Assembly (NCBI GenBank): GCA_029934695.1
Contig: JAOZLU010000368.1
Location: 1 to 7,142, forward strand
Origin: Desulfobacterales bacterium
GTDB taxonomy: Bacteria; Desulfobacterota; Desulfobacteria; Desulfobacterales; 4be13
DNA: 7,142 nt
Direction: 5' to 3'
Of this stretch, positions 1-6,264 are shown piece by piece. The notes below the pieces were generated by a model, which did no database searches, had not been told where the DNA came from, and saw only the letters and a program-made list of their open reading frames with translations. Position 1 is the stretch's first letter. Every line of letters begins with the position of its first letter. Both the position numbers and the translations under genes were made by a program.

Positions 1-53
1 CAAACATCAAACATCAAACATCAAACATCAAACATCAAACATCAAACATCAAA
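1..53. repeat. CAAACAT heptamer tandem array (left end)
   Basis: Seven perfect tandem copies of the heptamer CAAACAT occupy 1-49 and a partial copy (CAAA) follows. The array is cut by the window edge, so its true length is unknown. The last full copy overlaps the stop codon of the minus-strand transglutaminase gene (TCA at 49-51 reads TGA). The same heptamer recurs in the same orientation at 7112-7142. Short tandem heptamers of this sort resemble the STRR class described in cyanobacteria; that is an analogy, not an identification. Confidence 0.95.
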
Positions 54-1512
54 ATCCAATGATCTTCAATTTTACCTTTCCCATAATGCTTATGAGATCA
101 AGCTGCTGTTCCCCGGTTGCAAAGCGTATATGGGTCACATCCGCGGGGATCTGCCCGAAAAGCGAGTCTGCGGTTATCCAGTTGCCGAGATACAGGATAT
201 TCCACGCATGGTAATAAAACCGGCCTTTTAAATAAACAAGCCCCGCCTCGACCTTGGCGGGTATGCCGGCTGCCCTTGCAAGCGCTGCAAAAAGCACGGC
301 GTGTTCATTACAGTCTCCCATCCGGTTTTCAAGGGTGGATATAGCGTCTGGCAGGGAAAGCACAGGCCGTTTTTCAATATTTTTATAAACCCAGCTCATC
401 AGCTTCTCTGCCTTTTCCAGCGGGGTGTCATCGGGGGATACAATCTCTTTCATCAGATTCCGGATTTTTTTATGGTCAGACTGGATAAACGGTGTTGCTT
501 CCAAAAAAACTTTCAAATTTTCAGGAACTTGGGATGTCTGAATATCTGACAGGGATTCTTTGTGAATCAAGAGGATATTCCCTTCAAGCGTCTGCCTGCC
601 GCCGCTGATATGAACATTATCATAATTTATGCCGCTGATTTCAATTTTAAGCAGAAGAAGTTGCAAAGGGTCGTCAATACGCACATTCGATTCAACAGAA
701 GCCACCTGGGCAAGGTCCTGACTTGATTCCAGGGCGAGTTCGGAAAGCGCATCCTCCCGGGTTGTTTTTTCAAGGATAATTCCCAAAAGCCCCTCTTCTT
801 TAAGCACTTCACCGTTTTCACCGATCCATGCCATCTGAGTCGCGCCTTTGAAACTCACGGTCACTTTTGTCGCGCTTTTAATGACCCCCATGTTCAGAAT
901 CTCTTCTTTGTTCAGAATATTGACATCGGCAGTTCCCTGACTCATGGTTGCGGGATCAAAAATTTCAAAGAAAAATGTATCCCCGGGTTTGGCATCAGCG
1001 GCCCTTGCAGCATACATGATTCCCGCTGCAAGATAGGGCTTTTTACTGAGTTTGATATCAATTGTCCGGGTGTCCCCCGAACTTCGGGTTTTGGTTTTAA
1101 GGGAAAGTGTGTCACCGGAAACAGCCCCTTCTGCATCAAAACGGAACCGGCCTGAACTGATTTCAAAATCAATTGAGGAAAGGGTGAAATCAGGATTTAA
1201 CACAGATTCTGTTCTGAGGTTCAAGCCCTGGACCATGCCCAGCGTGTTGATACGCATGAAAACAGTCTCTTTCAGATCATATCCCTTTTCTTTCTTTGAA
1301 AAAACTGTGTGGGAAAATCCGATTTTACGGCCTCCCTGGAAGATATTCATCCATGAATCCCTGTCAGCCGGGGTGCTGGCAACTATCCCCTTCTCCAACT
1401 CGTGGGAGGCTTTGGAACGGAACAAATCCATACGGACAGAAAAAAGCACCGCAAAGAGGAGTCCGAAAAAGGCTCCGGTGATCCAGAAAAATTTCATTTT
1501 ATGAAAAGACAT
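49..1512 (-). CDS. Membrane-anchored transglutaminase-like (papain-fold) protein
   Basis: The 487-aa protein has a short basic N-terminus, one membrane segment (about residues 8-26) and a long region without recognisable motifs (about 40-340). It ends in a C-terminal transglutaminase-core domain (about 345-460). The catalytic triad of that fold is visible: Cys401 in the motif GDCNEHA, His435 in YYHAWN and Asp449 in ITADSLFGQ. Bacterial members of this fold act as cysteine proteases, amidases or crosslinking enzymes; the substrate here is unknown. The topology suggests an inner-membrane anchor with the catalytic domain in the periplasm. The ATG at 1510-1512 is chosen because it precedes the membrane segment; an internal ATG five codons later would also keep it. 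The ribosome site is weak (GGGGA about 12 nt upstream). The gene has its own promoter (1670-1698) and a repeat-rich leader. Its stop codon lies inside the heptamer array at the window's left end, so the C-terminus may have been set by repeat insertion or expansion. Confidence 0.9.
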   Translation of the reverse strand: MSFHKMKFFWITGAFFGLLFAVLFSVRMDLFRSKASHELEKGIVASTPADRDSWMNIFQGGRKIGFSHTVFSKKEKGYDLKETVFMRINTLGMVQGLNLRTESVLNPDFTLSSIDFEISSGRFRFDAEGAVSGDTLSLKTKTRSSGDTRTIDIKLSKKPYLAAGIMYAARAADAKPGDTFFFEIFDPATMSQGTADVNILNKEEILNMGVIKSATKVTVSFKGATQMAWIGENGEVLKEEGLLGIILEKTTREDALSELALESSQDLAQVASVESNVRIDDPLQLLLLKIEISGINYDNVHISGGRQTLEGNILLIHKESLSDIQTSQVPENLKVFLEATPFIQSDHKKIRNLMKEIVSPDDTPLEKAEKLMSWVYKNIEKRPVLSLPDAISTLENRMGDCNEHAVLFAALARAAGIPAKVEAGLVYLKGRFYYHAWNILYLGNWITADSLFGQIPADVTHIRFATGEQQLDLISIMGKVKLKIIGF

Positions 1513-1650
1513 GGCAAAATAGTTCCCCGCTTGTCTGGGATTGCCAAATCAGTTTCCGCTCGCCTGAGATTGGCAAATCCAGTTCCCGCTCGGCAAATCC
1601 CGGACTTTTCAGTTCCCGCATGGGATTGGCAAATCCCAAGCTTTTCAGTA
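1513..1650. repeat. Degenerate ~30-bp direct repeat array with palindromic core
   Basis: Successive units start with AGTTCCCGC-like sequence and contain a GGGATTGGCAAATCCC-like core. Unit boundaries are 1521-1550, 1551-1580, 1581-1610 and 1611-1646, which are 30, 30, 30 and 36 bp. A partial unit (GGCAAAAT) touches the transglutaminase start codon. In the last unit the core (1622-1637) is a perfect hairpin: GGGATT, loop GGCA, AATCCC. The array lies between the minus-strand promoter at 1670-1698 and the transglutaminase start, so it would be transcribed as the 5' leader. It is not a CRISPR, because no unique spacers separate the units. Confidence 0.8.
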
Positions 1651-1669
1651 TTCCTTATTTCAATGGGAG

Positions 1670-1698
1670 AGTATAGGAAAATAAAAGTGATGAGTCAA
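1670..1698 (-). promoter_or_regulatory. Sigma70-type promoter for the transglutaminase gene
   Basis: On the minus strand a -35 box TTGACT (1693-1698) and a -10 box TATACT (1670-1675) are separated by exactly 17 nt. Each matches consensus at 5 of 6 positions. Initiation near 1663 would give a leader of about 150 nt running through the repeat array. Assignment is by pattern only. Confidence 0.6.
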
Positions 1699-1740
1699 AT
1701 GAAAAATCAGCCCAAAGATCAATTTCCTTCGGCAATTTGA

Positions 1741-1890
1741 ATGGCATTTTCAGGTTAGCTGCCTGCCTTTTTCTGTGTGATAAGTACCCGGCCAAAAGTT
1801 TTCCGTGATTTTATCTCACACAAAGGCACAGCGAAAAGGCGCAGAGGAGGTGAAAGCAAATACAGAAAAATTTATGGCACTTAAACAAAA
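1741..1890. other. Intergenic spacer with an imperfect inverted repeat
   Basis: I see no gene in this stretch. An imperfect inverted repeat pairs 1765-1783 (GCCTTT..TGTGTGATAA) with 1811-1827 (TTATCTCACACAAAGGC) around a 27-nt loop, with bulges. The right arm continues into CACAAAGGCACAGCGAAAAGG, a style of sequence that looks like a dispersed intergenic repeat. Its function is not evident. Confidence 0.4.
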
Positions 1891-1922
1891 AAAGGCAGAA
1901 GCATTTCAAAGCTCCTGCCTTT
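1891..1922 (-). terminator. Rho-independent terminator of the PEP-CTERM gene
   Basis: An 11-12-bp stem with one A/C mismatch pairs 1891-1902 with 1911-1922 around an 8-nt loop. On the minus strand it is followed by a run of seven T residues (1887-1893, partly within the stem base). It lies about 25 nt beyond the stop codon of the leftward PEP-CTERM gene and separates it from the transglutaminase gene. Confidence 0.85.
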
Positions 1923-1946
1923 GCCTTAATGGTAATTCACAGATGT

Positions 1947-2609
1947 TTATTTTTTAAATTTTCTCCTGAATCCTGCAAGAGCGACCAGGCCGAAACTGAG
2001 AAGGATCATTGTGGCAGGCTCGGGAGACTCATTCGTGGGGGGCTGATCAACCATAGCTGCTTCCTGCACATTCAGAATATCAAACGCCCAGGCATTGGTG
2101 CGCTGATCACCGGAATCATCAATGAATGAACCACCAGCAACCTCCTGCCATTCCCCTGTAAAATTCCCCATGCCATCTTGCATAAAACCATCTGACAAAT
2201 AGGGGCCGATGGCAAAATTATCATATTGCATGACCGCCACTGTGTAATCACCCGGAGCCAGATCAACTTTGAGATAGGTATCCCAGTCCAATCCTGTAGT
2301 CTGATCAAATGGCACATAACCATAGCCGTCATCATTCTGATCAATAAAGAGGCCGGAACTGTCAAAAAGTGCCAGAATCGGGTCAAGTCCGCCGTCCGGA
2401 ATCGCATCTCCTGCGGCGTTGATTCCCCCGGCATAAGACCAGGTCCGCAATATCACATTATCCGACTGTTCACCCACGCTGAAATTAAAAAGTTGCACAT
2501 CGTCATCTATTTCAAATGTTCCTGTGAATGAATAATTCAATGCCCCTGCTGTTCCAACCATCACCAAAAATAAAGCTGTTGTGCATAATGCAGTTAAAAA
2601 TGTTCTCAT
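1947..2609 (-). CDS. PEP-CTERM sorting domain protein, DVUA0089-like
   Basis: This 220-aa secreted protein is targeted for exosortase processing. A Sec signal peptide covers about residues 1-23 (hydrophobic core, then GTAGA before LNY). The mature part is acidic and contains the motifs GGLDPILALFDSSG, DQNDDGYG and LAPGDYTVAVMQYDN, and it resembles what I recall as the DVUA0089 family. The C-terminus is a textbook PEP-CTERM tripartite signal: SPEPAT (195-200), a hydrophobic helix, and the basic tail RRKFKK. In organisms with exosortase/EpsH the tail is removed and the protein is delivered to the surface or matrix. No exosortase is in the window. The start is secure, with AAGGAGA (2618-2624) 8 nt upstream of the ATG. 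The gene appears monocistronic, ending at the terminator 1891-1922. The ligand or exact role is unknown. Confidence 0.93.
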   Translation of the reverse strand: MRTFLTALCTTALFLVMVGTAGALNYSFTGTFEIDDDVQLFNFSVGEQSDNVILRTWSYAGGINAAGDAIPDGGLDPILALFDSSGLFIDQNDDGYGYVPFDQTTGLDWDTYLKVDLAPGDYTVAVMQYDNFAIGPYLSDGFMQDGMGNFTGEWQEVAGGSFIDDSGDQRTNAWAFDILNVQEAAMVDQPPTNESPEPATMILLSFGLVALAGFRRKFKK

Positions 2610-2617
2610 CTTAAATG

Positions 2618-2624
2618 TCTCCTT
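2618..2624 (-). promoter_or_regulatory. Shine-Dalgarno of the PEP-CTERM gene
   Basis: AAGGAGA on the minus strand, 8 nt before the ATG at 2607-2609, is a strong ribosome binding site that fixes the start. Confidence 0.8.
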
Positions 2625-2639
2625 CTTAAATTAAAACAG

Positions 2640-3100
2640 TTGATTAATTCTTTCCAGCATGTCTGATTTCCTAAAAAAAACGGCATCCTTAATATAACAG
2701 CCCCAAATGTCATTTTTTAAAAAGTGTAAATTATTGAATAAAGGAAGCCAATTTTTTTTCTTAAAGACATATATGCAAGAAGTATGCCTGGAAAAAAATT
2801 TTTCTTGTAAGGTTTTGAAACAATTGATAATATTTTTTTTGGGTGGAATAATCGGCCCGCTGAAACCTTATAACGTAAATCAAGGAAAATCTGACTTTAT
2901 CAAATCTAACTGTCTTGATTTAAAGAATATTATTTGTATTATAAGTAAAATTAAGATTATAATCGAAAAGATAGGGGTTCCCGGAAAATTCCGACATAAA
3001 TGAGTAAAAAGTTACTGAAATTATTAAATTTTACTTCTTAATCGTTTATGTGCTGATATTTGAAATTAAATGATTTTACATGATAATGGCTTGTTTTAAG
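2640..3100. other. AT-rich gene-poor spacer
   Basis: This stretch is clearly more AT-rich than its surroundings, with many A and T homopolymer runs. An open frame of 98 codons at 2707-3003 (plus) exists, but it lacks a ribosome site and has a low-complexity, Lys/Ile/Phe-rich composition expected of AT-rich noncoding DNA. It must contain the promoter of the leftward PEP-CTERM gene near 2640-2700, but I cannot point to convincing boxes. I see no other support for a gene. Confidence 0.55.
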
Positions 3101-3123
3101 GCATCCTTCATTCGTAAGAAGTG

Positions 3124-3172
3124 CTGAAATGAAATTATAGCACAGCCGGCAGGTGCTAAAATTTCATTTCAG
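3124..3172. repeat. Long inverted repeat (20-bp arms, 9-nt loop)
   Basis: Arm 3124-3143 pairs with arm 3153-3172 at 19 of 20 positions around the loop AGCCGGCAG (3144-3152). Weaker complementarity continues outward: CCTTCATT at 3105-3112 against AATGAAAGG at 3187-3195. No T-run follows on either strand, so it is not a canonical terminator. It lies 40 nt past the stop codon of the minus-strand gene remnant at 3213-3404, so it could be the end of a decayed mobile element or a MITE-like unit. Confidence 0.8.
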
Positions 3173-3212
3173 ACTGCCAACCGGAAAATGAAAGGCCAGT
3201 TTCTTTAATTTT

Positions 3213-3404
3213 TTATGCGGCAATCTTCTTTTCATTGCAATGATTATTTGAATCTTCCAGACATTCACCGAATGTTTCTTTTTGACCGAAAAACGGGGAT
3301 GCTTGAAATAAGGCCATGGCAGCTTCCTTGAATTCAAACCCGGGTAAGCGTGTGATTTTCCCCTGCTGTTTCATTAAGAACTTGACAAAGGTGCTCTCAA
3401 TTTC
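3213..3404 (-). pseudogene. C-terminal remnant of an unidentified protein
   Basis: On the minus strand a frame of 63 codons is open from just after an in-frame TAG (3405-3407) to the TAA at 3213-3215. From the only internal ATG at the front (3372-3374) it would encode 53 aa. The residues look like real protein rather than chance: FVKFLMKQQGKITRLPG, followed by FEFKEAAMALFQASPFFGQ. There is no ribosome site in front of the ATG, and no matching frame continues upstream, so I read it as the tail of a broken gene. A transposase tail next to the inverted repeat 3124-3172 is possible, but I cannot identify the family. Confidence 0.4.
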
Positions 3405-3411
3405 CTATAAG
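3382..3411 (+). promoter_or_regulatory. Sigma70-type promoter of the ATPase-PIN operon
   Basis: A perfect -35 box TTGACA (3382-3387) is followed after 18 nt by TATAAG (3406-3411), which matches the -10 consensus at 5 of 6. It is the best promoter-like sequence on the plus strand before the ATPase gene, and would give a leader of about 205-210 nt. It lies inside, and antisense to, the front part of the gene remnant 3213-3404. Confidence 0.55.
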
Positions 3412-3626
3412 TACCGAAATGATATATGGTAAATAGAGAATTCAGCCAAACATTCAATGTTCTTCTTGGCCGGATGTGCAGAAGTTTTCAAATACGTCAA
3501 CTGACAGTTGGGCTGTCTTGATATGAAAGGAGACCAGGTTTGAGGACTTGAAGATCGGTTGAAAGGGATCCAGCCTGATTATAGTGTTGAATATCAGATG
3601 CTTTACAAATTTGGGATTAATTAATT
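3412..3626 (+). other. Leader region of the operon with a small palindrome
   Basis: I see no gene here. A perfect 6-bp inverted repeat with a one-base centre, CAACTGACAGTTG (3498-3510), could be an operator, but nothing links it to a known regulator. A stop-free frame ending in TAA at 3622-3624 (GGA at about 3544, ending MLYKFGIN) is only 26 codons after an in-frame TGA and is probably chance. Confidence 0.4.
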
Positions 3627-4943
3627 ATGAGATTTATATATTTGGATAATATCAGAGGTTTTCAAAACACTTATATTCCAATCGCAGATATTAACTTTCT
3701 TGTCGGTGAAAACAGCACAGGCAAATCTTCAGTTTTGGAATTGATCTGTCTTCTTGGCTCTCCCAGTTTTTGGTTTACTCAGGAATTCAATACAGATGAG
3801 GTTGAGTTTGGTAATTTTCAGGATATCGTCAGTATAAAATCCCAGAATAAAACATATTTTAAAATCGGGGTTATTGATTGTCATGGGAGGAAACAGGAGC
3901 ATGGCGCATTTCTCATGACTTTTAAGAAGAAAGATGGATTACCTGTTATTTCAACATATAATTATATTTTTAACAAGAGGGAAATAAGAGTAAAATTTAC
4001 TGAAAAAATTATTAAATACAAAATAGTGCCTATTCCCAGTGGCAATGAGATAAAAAAGAGAATTGTCAACATTTTCAATAATTGGACAAATAAGAATGAT
4101 GATGACACAGGTTATAAATTAGTTAAAAGTAAAATACCATATAACAGAAGAACTGTTCTGGGCAATATTAACAGTATAATGGAAACCGAACTTTCAGACT
4201 CGGATATGGGAAGATCAGGAAATATTTTAGCTTTGCCAAGTTTTACTTTCAATTTTGCATGGATTGCACCTATCAGAAGCAAACCGAAAAGTATCTATGA
4301 CAGTTATAAGATTGTATTCAGTCCTGAAGGTGATCACACGCCTTATCTGATAAAAAAAATTTTGGAACAGAAAAGCAAAAAAAAAGGCAATAAAAGAGGC
4401 AAAAAAGAGAATTTTATTAAATTTATTAATCAGTTCGGAAAAGAAAGCGGTTTGTTTGACACAATAAAAATAAGAGAATACGGCAAATCTTCCGCCACTC
4501 CTTTTGCCATAAATATTGTGACAGGCGGTAAACAGTTAAAGTTGAACAGGGTCGGTTACGGTGTTTCGCAGGCGTTGCCTGTCATTGTCGAATTGTTTAT
4601 CAGGGGAGAAGAAACATGGTTTGCGGTTCAGCAGCCGGAAGTGCATCTGCATCCCAAGGCTCAGGTGTCTCTGGGTGATCTGATTTTTAATCTGGCTGTG
4701 GAAGAAAAAAAACATTTTTTTGTCGAGACCCACAGTGATTACATGATTGACAGGTTCAGGCTTAATTATAAAAAAGATGGCAAAGCAATGGTTAATTCCC
4801 AGATATTGTTTTTTGAAAAGAATGGAATGGGAAACAACGTCAGCAGTATTGAAATAATGGACAATGGTGAATATTCAGAAAATCAGCCGGATTCTTTCAG
4901 GGAATTTTTCATAAAGGAAGAATTATCATTATTAGGGCTGTGA
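3627..4943 (+). CDS. SMC/OLD-like AAA (ABC-type) ATPase, putative defence protein
   Basis: This 438-aa ATPase belongs to the AAA_15/AAA_21-like group. The order of motifs is typical: an N-terminal strand pair (IYLDNIRGFQN), Walker A GENSTGKSS (27-35), a long lysine-rich middle insertion (about 100-290), an ABC-type signature region VGYGVSQALPVI (309-320), Walker B with the HLHP motif (331-343), and the switch histidine in VETHSDYMIDRF (366-377). The position where many relatives carry acidic residues reads VQQPE (Gln335, Gln336, Glu338). No TOPRIM or HNH domain is present, so nuclease activity is expected from a partner. The PIN gene starts 1 nt after its stop (TGATATG), which implies translational coupling. 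The start at 3627 is preferred because it places the first strand of the fold at the N-terminus, although the ribosome site is weak (GGG about 11 nt upstream). Codon use is AT-rich, unlike the flanking lipoprotein gene, consistent with acquisition by transfer. A role in DNA repair or maintenance is the main alternative. Confidence 0.88.
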   Translation: MRFIYLDNIRGFQNTYIPIADINFLVGENSTGKSSVLELICLLGSPSFWFTQEFNTDEVEFGNFQDIVSIKSQNKTYFKIGVIDCHGRKQEHGAFLMTFKKKDGLPVISTYNYIFNKREIRVKFTEKIIKYKIVPIPSGNEIKKRIVNIFNNWTNKNDDDTGYKLVKSKIPYNRRTVLGNINSIMETELSDSDMGRSGNILALPSFTFNFAWIAPIRSKPKSIYDSYKIVFSPEGDHTPYLIKKILEQKSKKKGNKRGKKENFIKFINQFGKESGLFDTIKIREYGKSSATPFAINIVTGGKQLKLNRVGYGVSQALPVIVELFIRGEETWFAVQQPEVHLHPKAQVSLGDLIFNLAVEEKKHFFVETHSDYMIDRFRLNYKKDGKAMVNSQILFFEKNGMGNNVSSIEIMDNGEYSENQPDSFREFFIKEELSLLGL

Positions 4944-4944
4944 T

Positions 4945-5484
4945 ATGTGTATTGTCATAGACATGAATTGCTTAGGCGGCGTATTCAACAAAAAGGCGAG
5001 TGATCATGATGAATTCAGACCCGTTCATGATTGGATAATTCATGGCAAAGGCAAGATGGTATATGGCGGAACAAAATATAAAAAAGAGTTGAAAAAGGCA
5101 ACAAAATACAGAAAACTTCTTGTTCAGTTGAAAAAAGCAGGCAAAATTGTTGAATTGAATGACAAAGAAGTAAACAAATGCCATGGTGAGCTTGATGCAG
5201 CTATAAAACATTCGGACTTTGACGATCCGCATTTGATAGCAATTATAATCGTGTCAGGGTGTAAGCTGATTTGTTCTCTTGATAAGAGAGCTTATAAATT
5301 TATTAAAAAGAAAGCACTTTATCCGACTCATATTGAAAAACCAAAAATATATGGCAGCAAATCAAACAGCGATCTGCTATCAGATGAAAATATTGCAAAG
5401 ATATGCCGTCCGGCATCAAAGCCGAACAGATTGTTAAAAAATTTATTGGAAGCCTCAGAAGCCGCAATTGCAAACGGCCGGTGA
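4945..5484 (+). CDS. PIN-domain ribonuclease, effector partner of the ATPase
   Basis: This 179-aa PIN-fold protein shows the expected acidic residues in order: Asp6 in CIVIDMN, Glu48 in YKKEL, Asp93/Asp94 in DFDDPHLIA, and Asp113 in CSLDKR. The stretch DDPHLIAIIIVSGCKLICSLDKR is characteristic of PIN nucleases, which cleave RNA with Mg2+ or Mn2+. The C-terminal 50 residues extend beyond the core fold and contain a conserved-looking IYGSKSNSDLLS segment. The gene begins 1 nt after the ATPase stop and has no small antitoxin-like neighbour (no VapB-type gene). Control by the ATPase is therefore more plausible than a classical VapBC pair. Its inferred role is an RNA- or DNA-cutting effector released or activated by the ATPase. 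Confidence 0.82.
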   Translation: MCIVIDMNCLGGVFNKKASDHDEFRPVHDWIIHGKGKMVYGGTKYKKELKKATKYRKLLVQLKKAGKIVELNDKEVNKCHGELDAAIKHSDFDDPHLIAIIIVSGCKLICSLDKRAYKFIKKKALYPTHIEKPKIYGSKSNSDLLSDENIAKICRPASKPNRLLKNLLEASEAAIANGR

Positions 5485-5517
5485 TTATGCGCTGAAAACC
5501 GAAAACGAGAGAAAAAT

Positions 5518-6123
5518 ATGCCTTACAGCAGCTATACTCTCAAAAGAGTGAAAGAAAAATTTGATCTGGAGATCGTTGAGAACAGAGACCTGTTTTCAGA
5601 AACCGGGGAAGTCGGAGTCAGCGATTATCTGAAAACAACACTGGATTACAATGTCCCTCTGGCTCTGGCGATCAGCACGGAAAAAGCACGTTCCGAACTG
5701 ATTGTCTCCAATGTGCTGCTTGAACTGAAAAAATATCTGAATAACGAAGTCAGTCTGTTTTCAGGCATAAACTTTGATGTTGACAAAGACAGGGACCTGA
5801 ACGGTTTCTGTGACTATATACTGAGCAGATCATCCGAACAGTTTTATCTGAGTTCTCCTGTTGCCGCAATTGTCGAAGCAAAAAACGAACAGGTGACATC
5901 AGGTCTGGGACAGTGTGTCGCGGAAATGATAGCCTCGGAAATTTTTAATGAAAGAGAGGGAAACATTGTTGATAAAATATACGGTGCTGTCACAACCGGC
6001 AACATCTGGAAATTTCTTGAATACAGGAAAGGCAGGGTCTGCATAGACATATCTGAATATTATATTGCCAATGTGAGTAAGATCATCGGTATTTTTGTAA
6101 AAATGGTGCGTCAGGAAGCATGA
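5518..6123 (+). CDS. PD-(D/E)XK nuclease-like protein of unknown function
   Basis: This 201-aa protein has a pattern fitting the PD-(D/E)XK nuclease superfamily. Glu60 lies in a helix (TEKARSELIVSNVLLELKK), Asp99 in LNGFCDYIL, the ExK pair Glu120 and Lys122 in AAIVEAKNE, and Gln132 in GLGQCVAEM. The next segment, IYGAVTTGNIWKFL, matches my memory of a family frequent in cyanobacteria and in some large-genome Deltaproteobacteria, usually annotated hypothetical. The catalytic residues look intact, but activity has not, to my knowledge, been shown. The gene follows the PIN gene by 33 nt with a weak ribosome site (GAGAG, 6 nt before the ATG) and may share its transcript. It uses CTG leucine codons far more than the ATPase and PIN genes, which suggests a different origin. 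It may be an independent gene rather than a third component. Confidence 0.8.
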   Translation: MPYSSYTLKRVKEKFDLEIVENRDLFSETGEVGVSDYLKTTLDYNVPLALAISTEKARSELIVSNVLLELKKYLNNEVSLFSGINFDVDKDRDLNGFCDYILSRSSEQFYLSSPVAAIVEAKNEQVTSGLGQCVAEMIASEIFNEREGNIVDKIYGAVTTGNIWKFLEYRKGRVCIDISEYYIANVSKIIGIFVKMVRQEA

Positions 6124-6219
6124 GGTGCTCCGGCAGAAAACTTTTCAATGTACTGATCCTAATGACTTCAATGAATAAATTGAAATGAAGGAATTAATAA
6201 AGGTTTTTAAAAAAAAACA

Positions 6220-6249
6220 GGACAAGCTGTTCACTATTAAGGTTTGTCC
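6220..6249 (-). terminator. Possible minus-strand hairpin terminator
   Basis: GGACAA (6220-6225) pairs with TTGTCC (6244-6249) around 18 nt. Read on the minus strand, the stem is followed by TG and then nine T residues. No convincing minus-strand gene lies to its right, so it may simply block antisense transcription or be chance in an A-rich spacer. I see no clear terminator for the plus-strand operon ending at 6123. Confidence 0.25.
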
Positions 6250-6259
6250 AAAAAAACAT

Positions 6260-6264
6260 GGAGG
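6260..6264 (+). promoter_or_regulatory. Shine-Dalgarno that fixes the lipoprotein start
   Basis: GGAGG sits 9 nt upstream of the ATG at 6274. This favours that ATG over the in-frame TTG at 6244, which would place the ribosome site inside the gene. Confidence 0.8.

Noticed and set aside
1052..1504. 150-codon plus-strand frame antisense to the transglutaminase gene
   Set aside because: Shadow of the opposite-strand gene, which has a catalytic triad and membrane anchor; the translation has no motif.
1521..1646. Possible CRISPR array
   Set aside because: The ~30-bp units are contiguous and degenerate, with no unique spacers and no cas genes nearby.
2707..3003. 98-codon plus-strand open frame
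   Set aside because: No ribosome site, low-complexity Lys/Ile/Phe-rich translation and location in a very AT-rich spacer; no recognisable motif.
3544..3624. 26-codon stop-free frame just before the ATPase gene
   Set aside because: It follows an in-frame TGA and is too short to distinguish from chance; no start with a ribosome site.
4945..5484. Classical VapBC-type toxin-antitoxin reading of the PIN gene
   Set aside because: No small antitoxin gene upstream; the adjacent coupled gene is a 438-aa ATPase, and the PIN protein is longer than usual VapC toxins.
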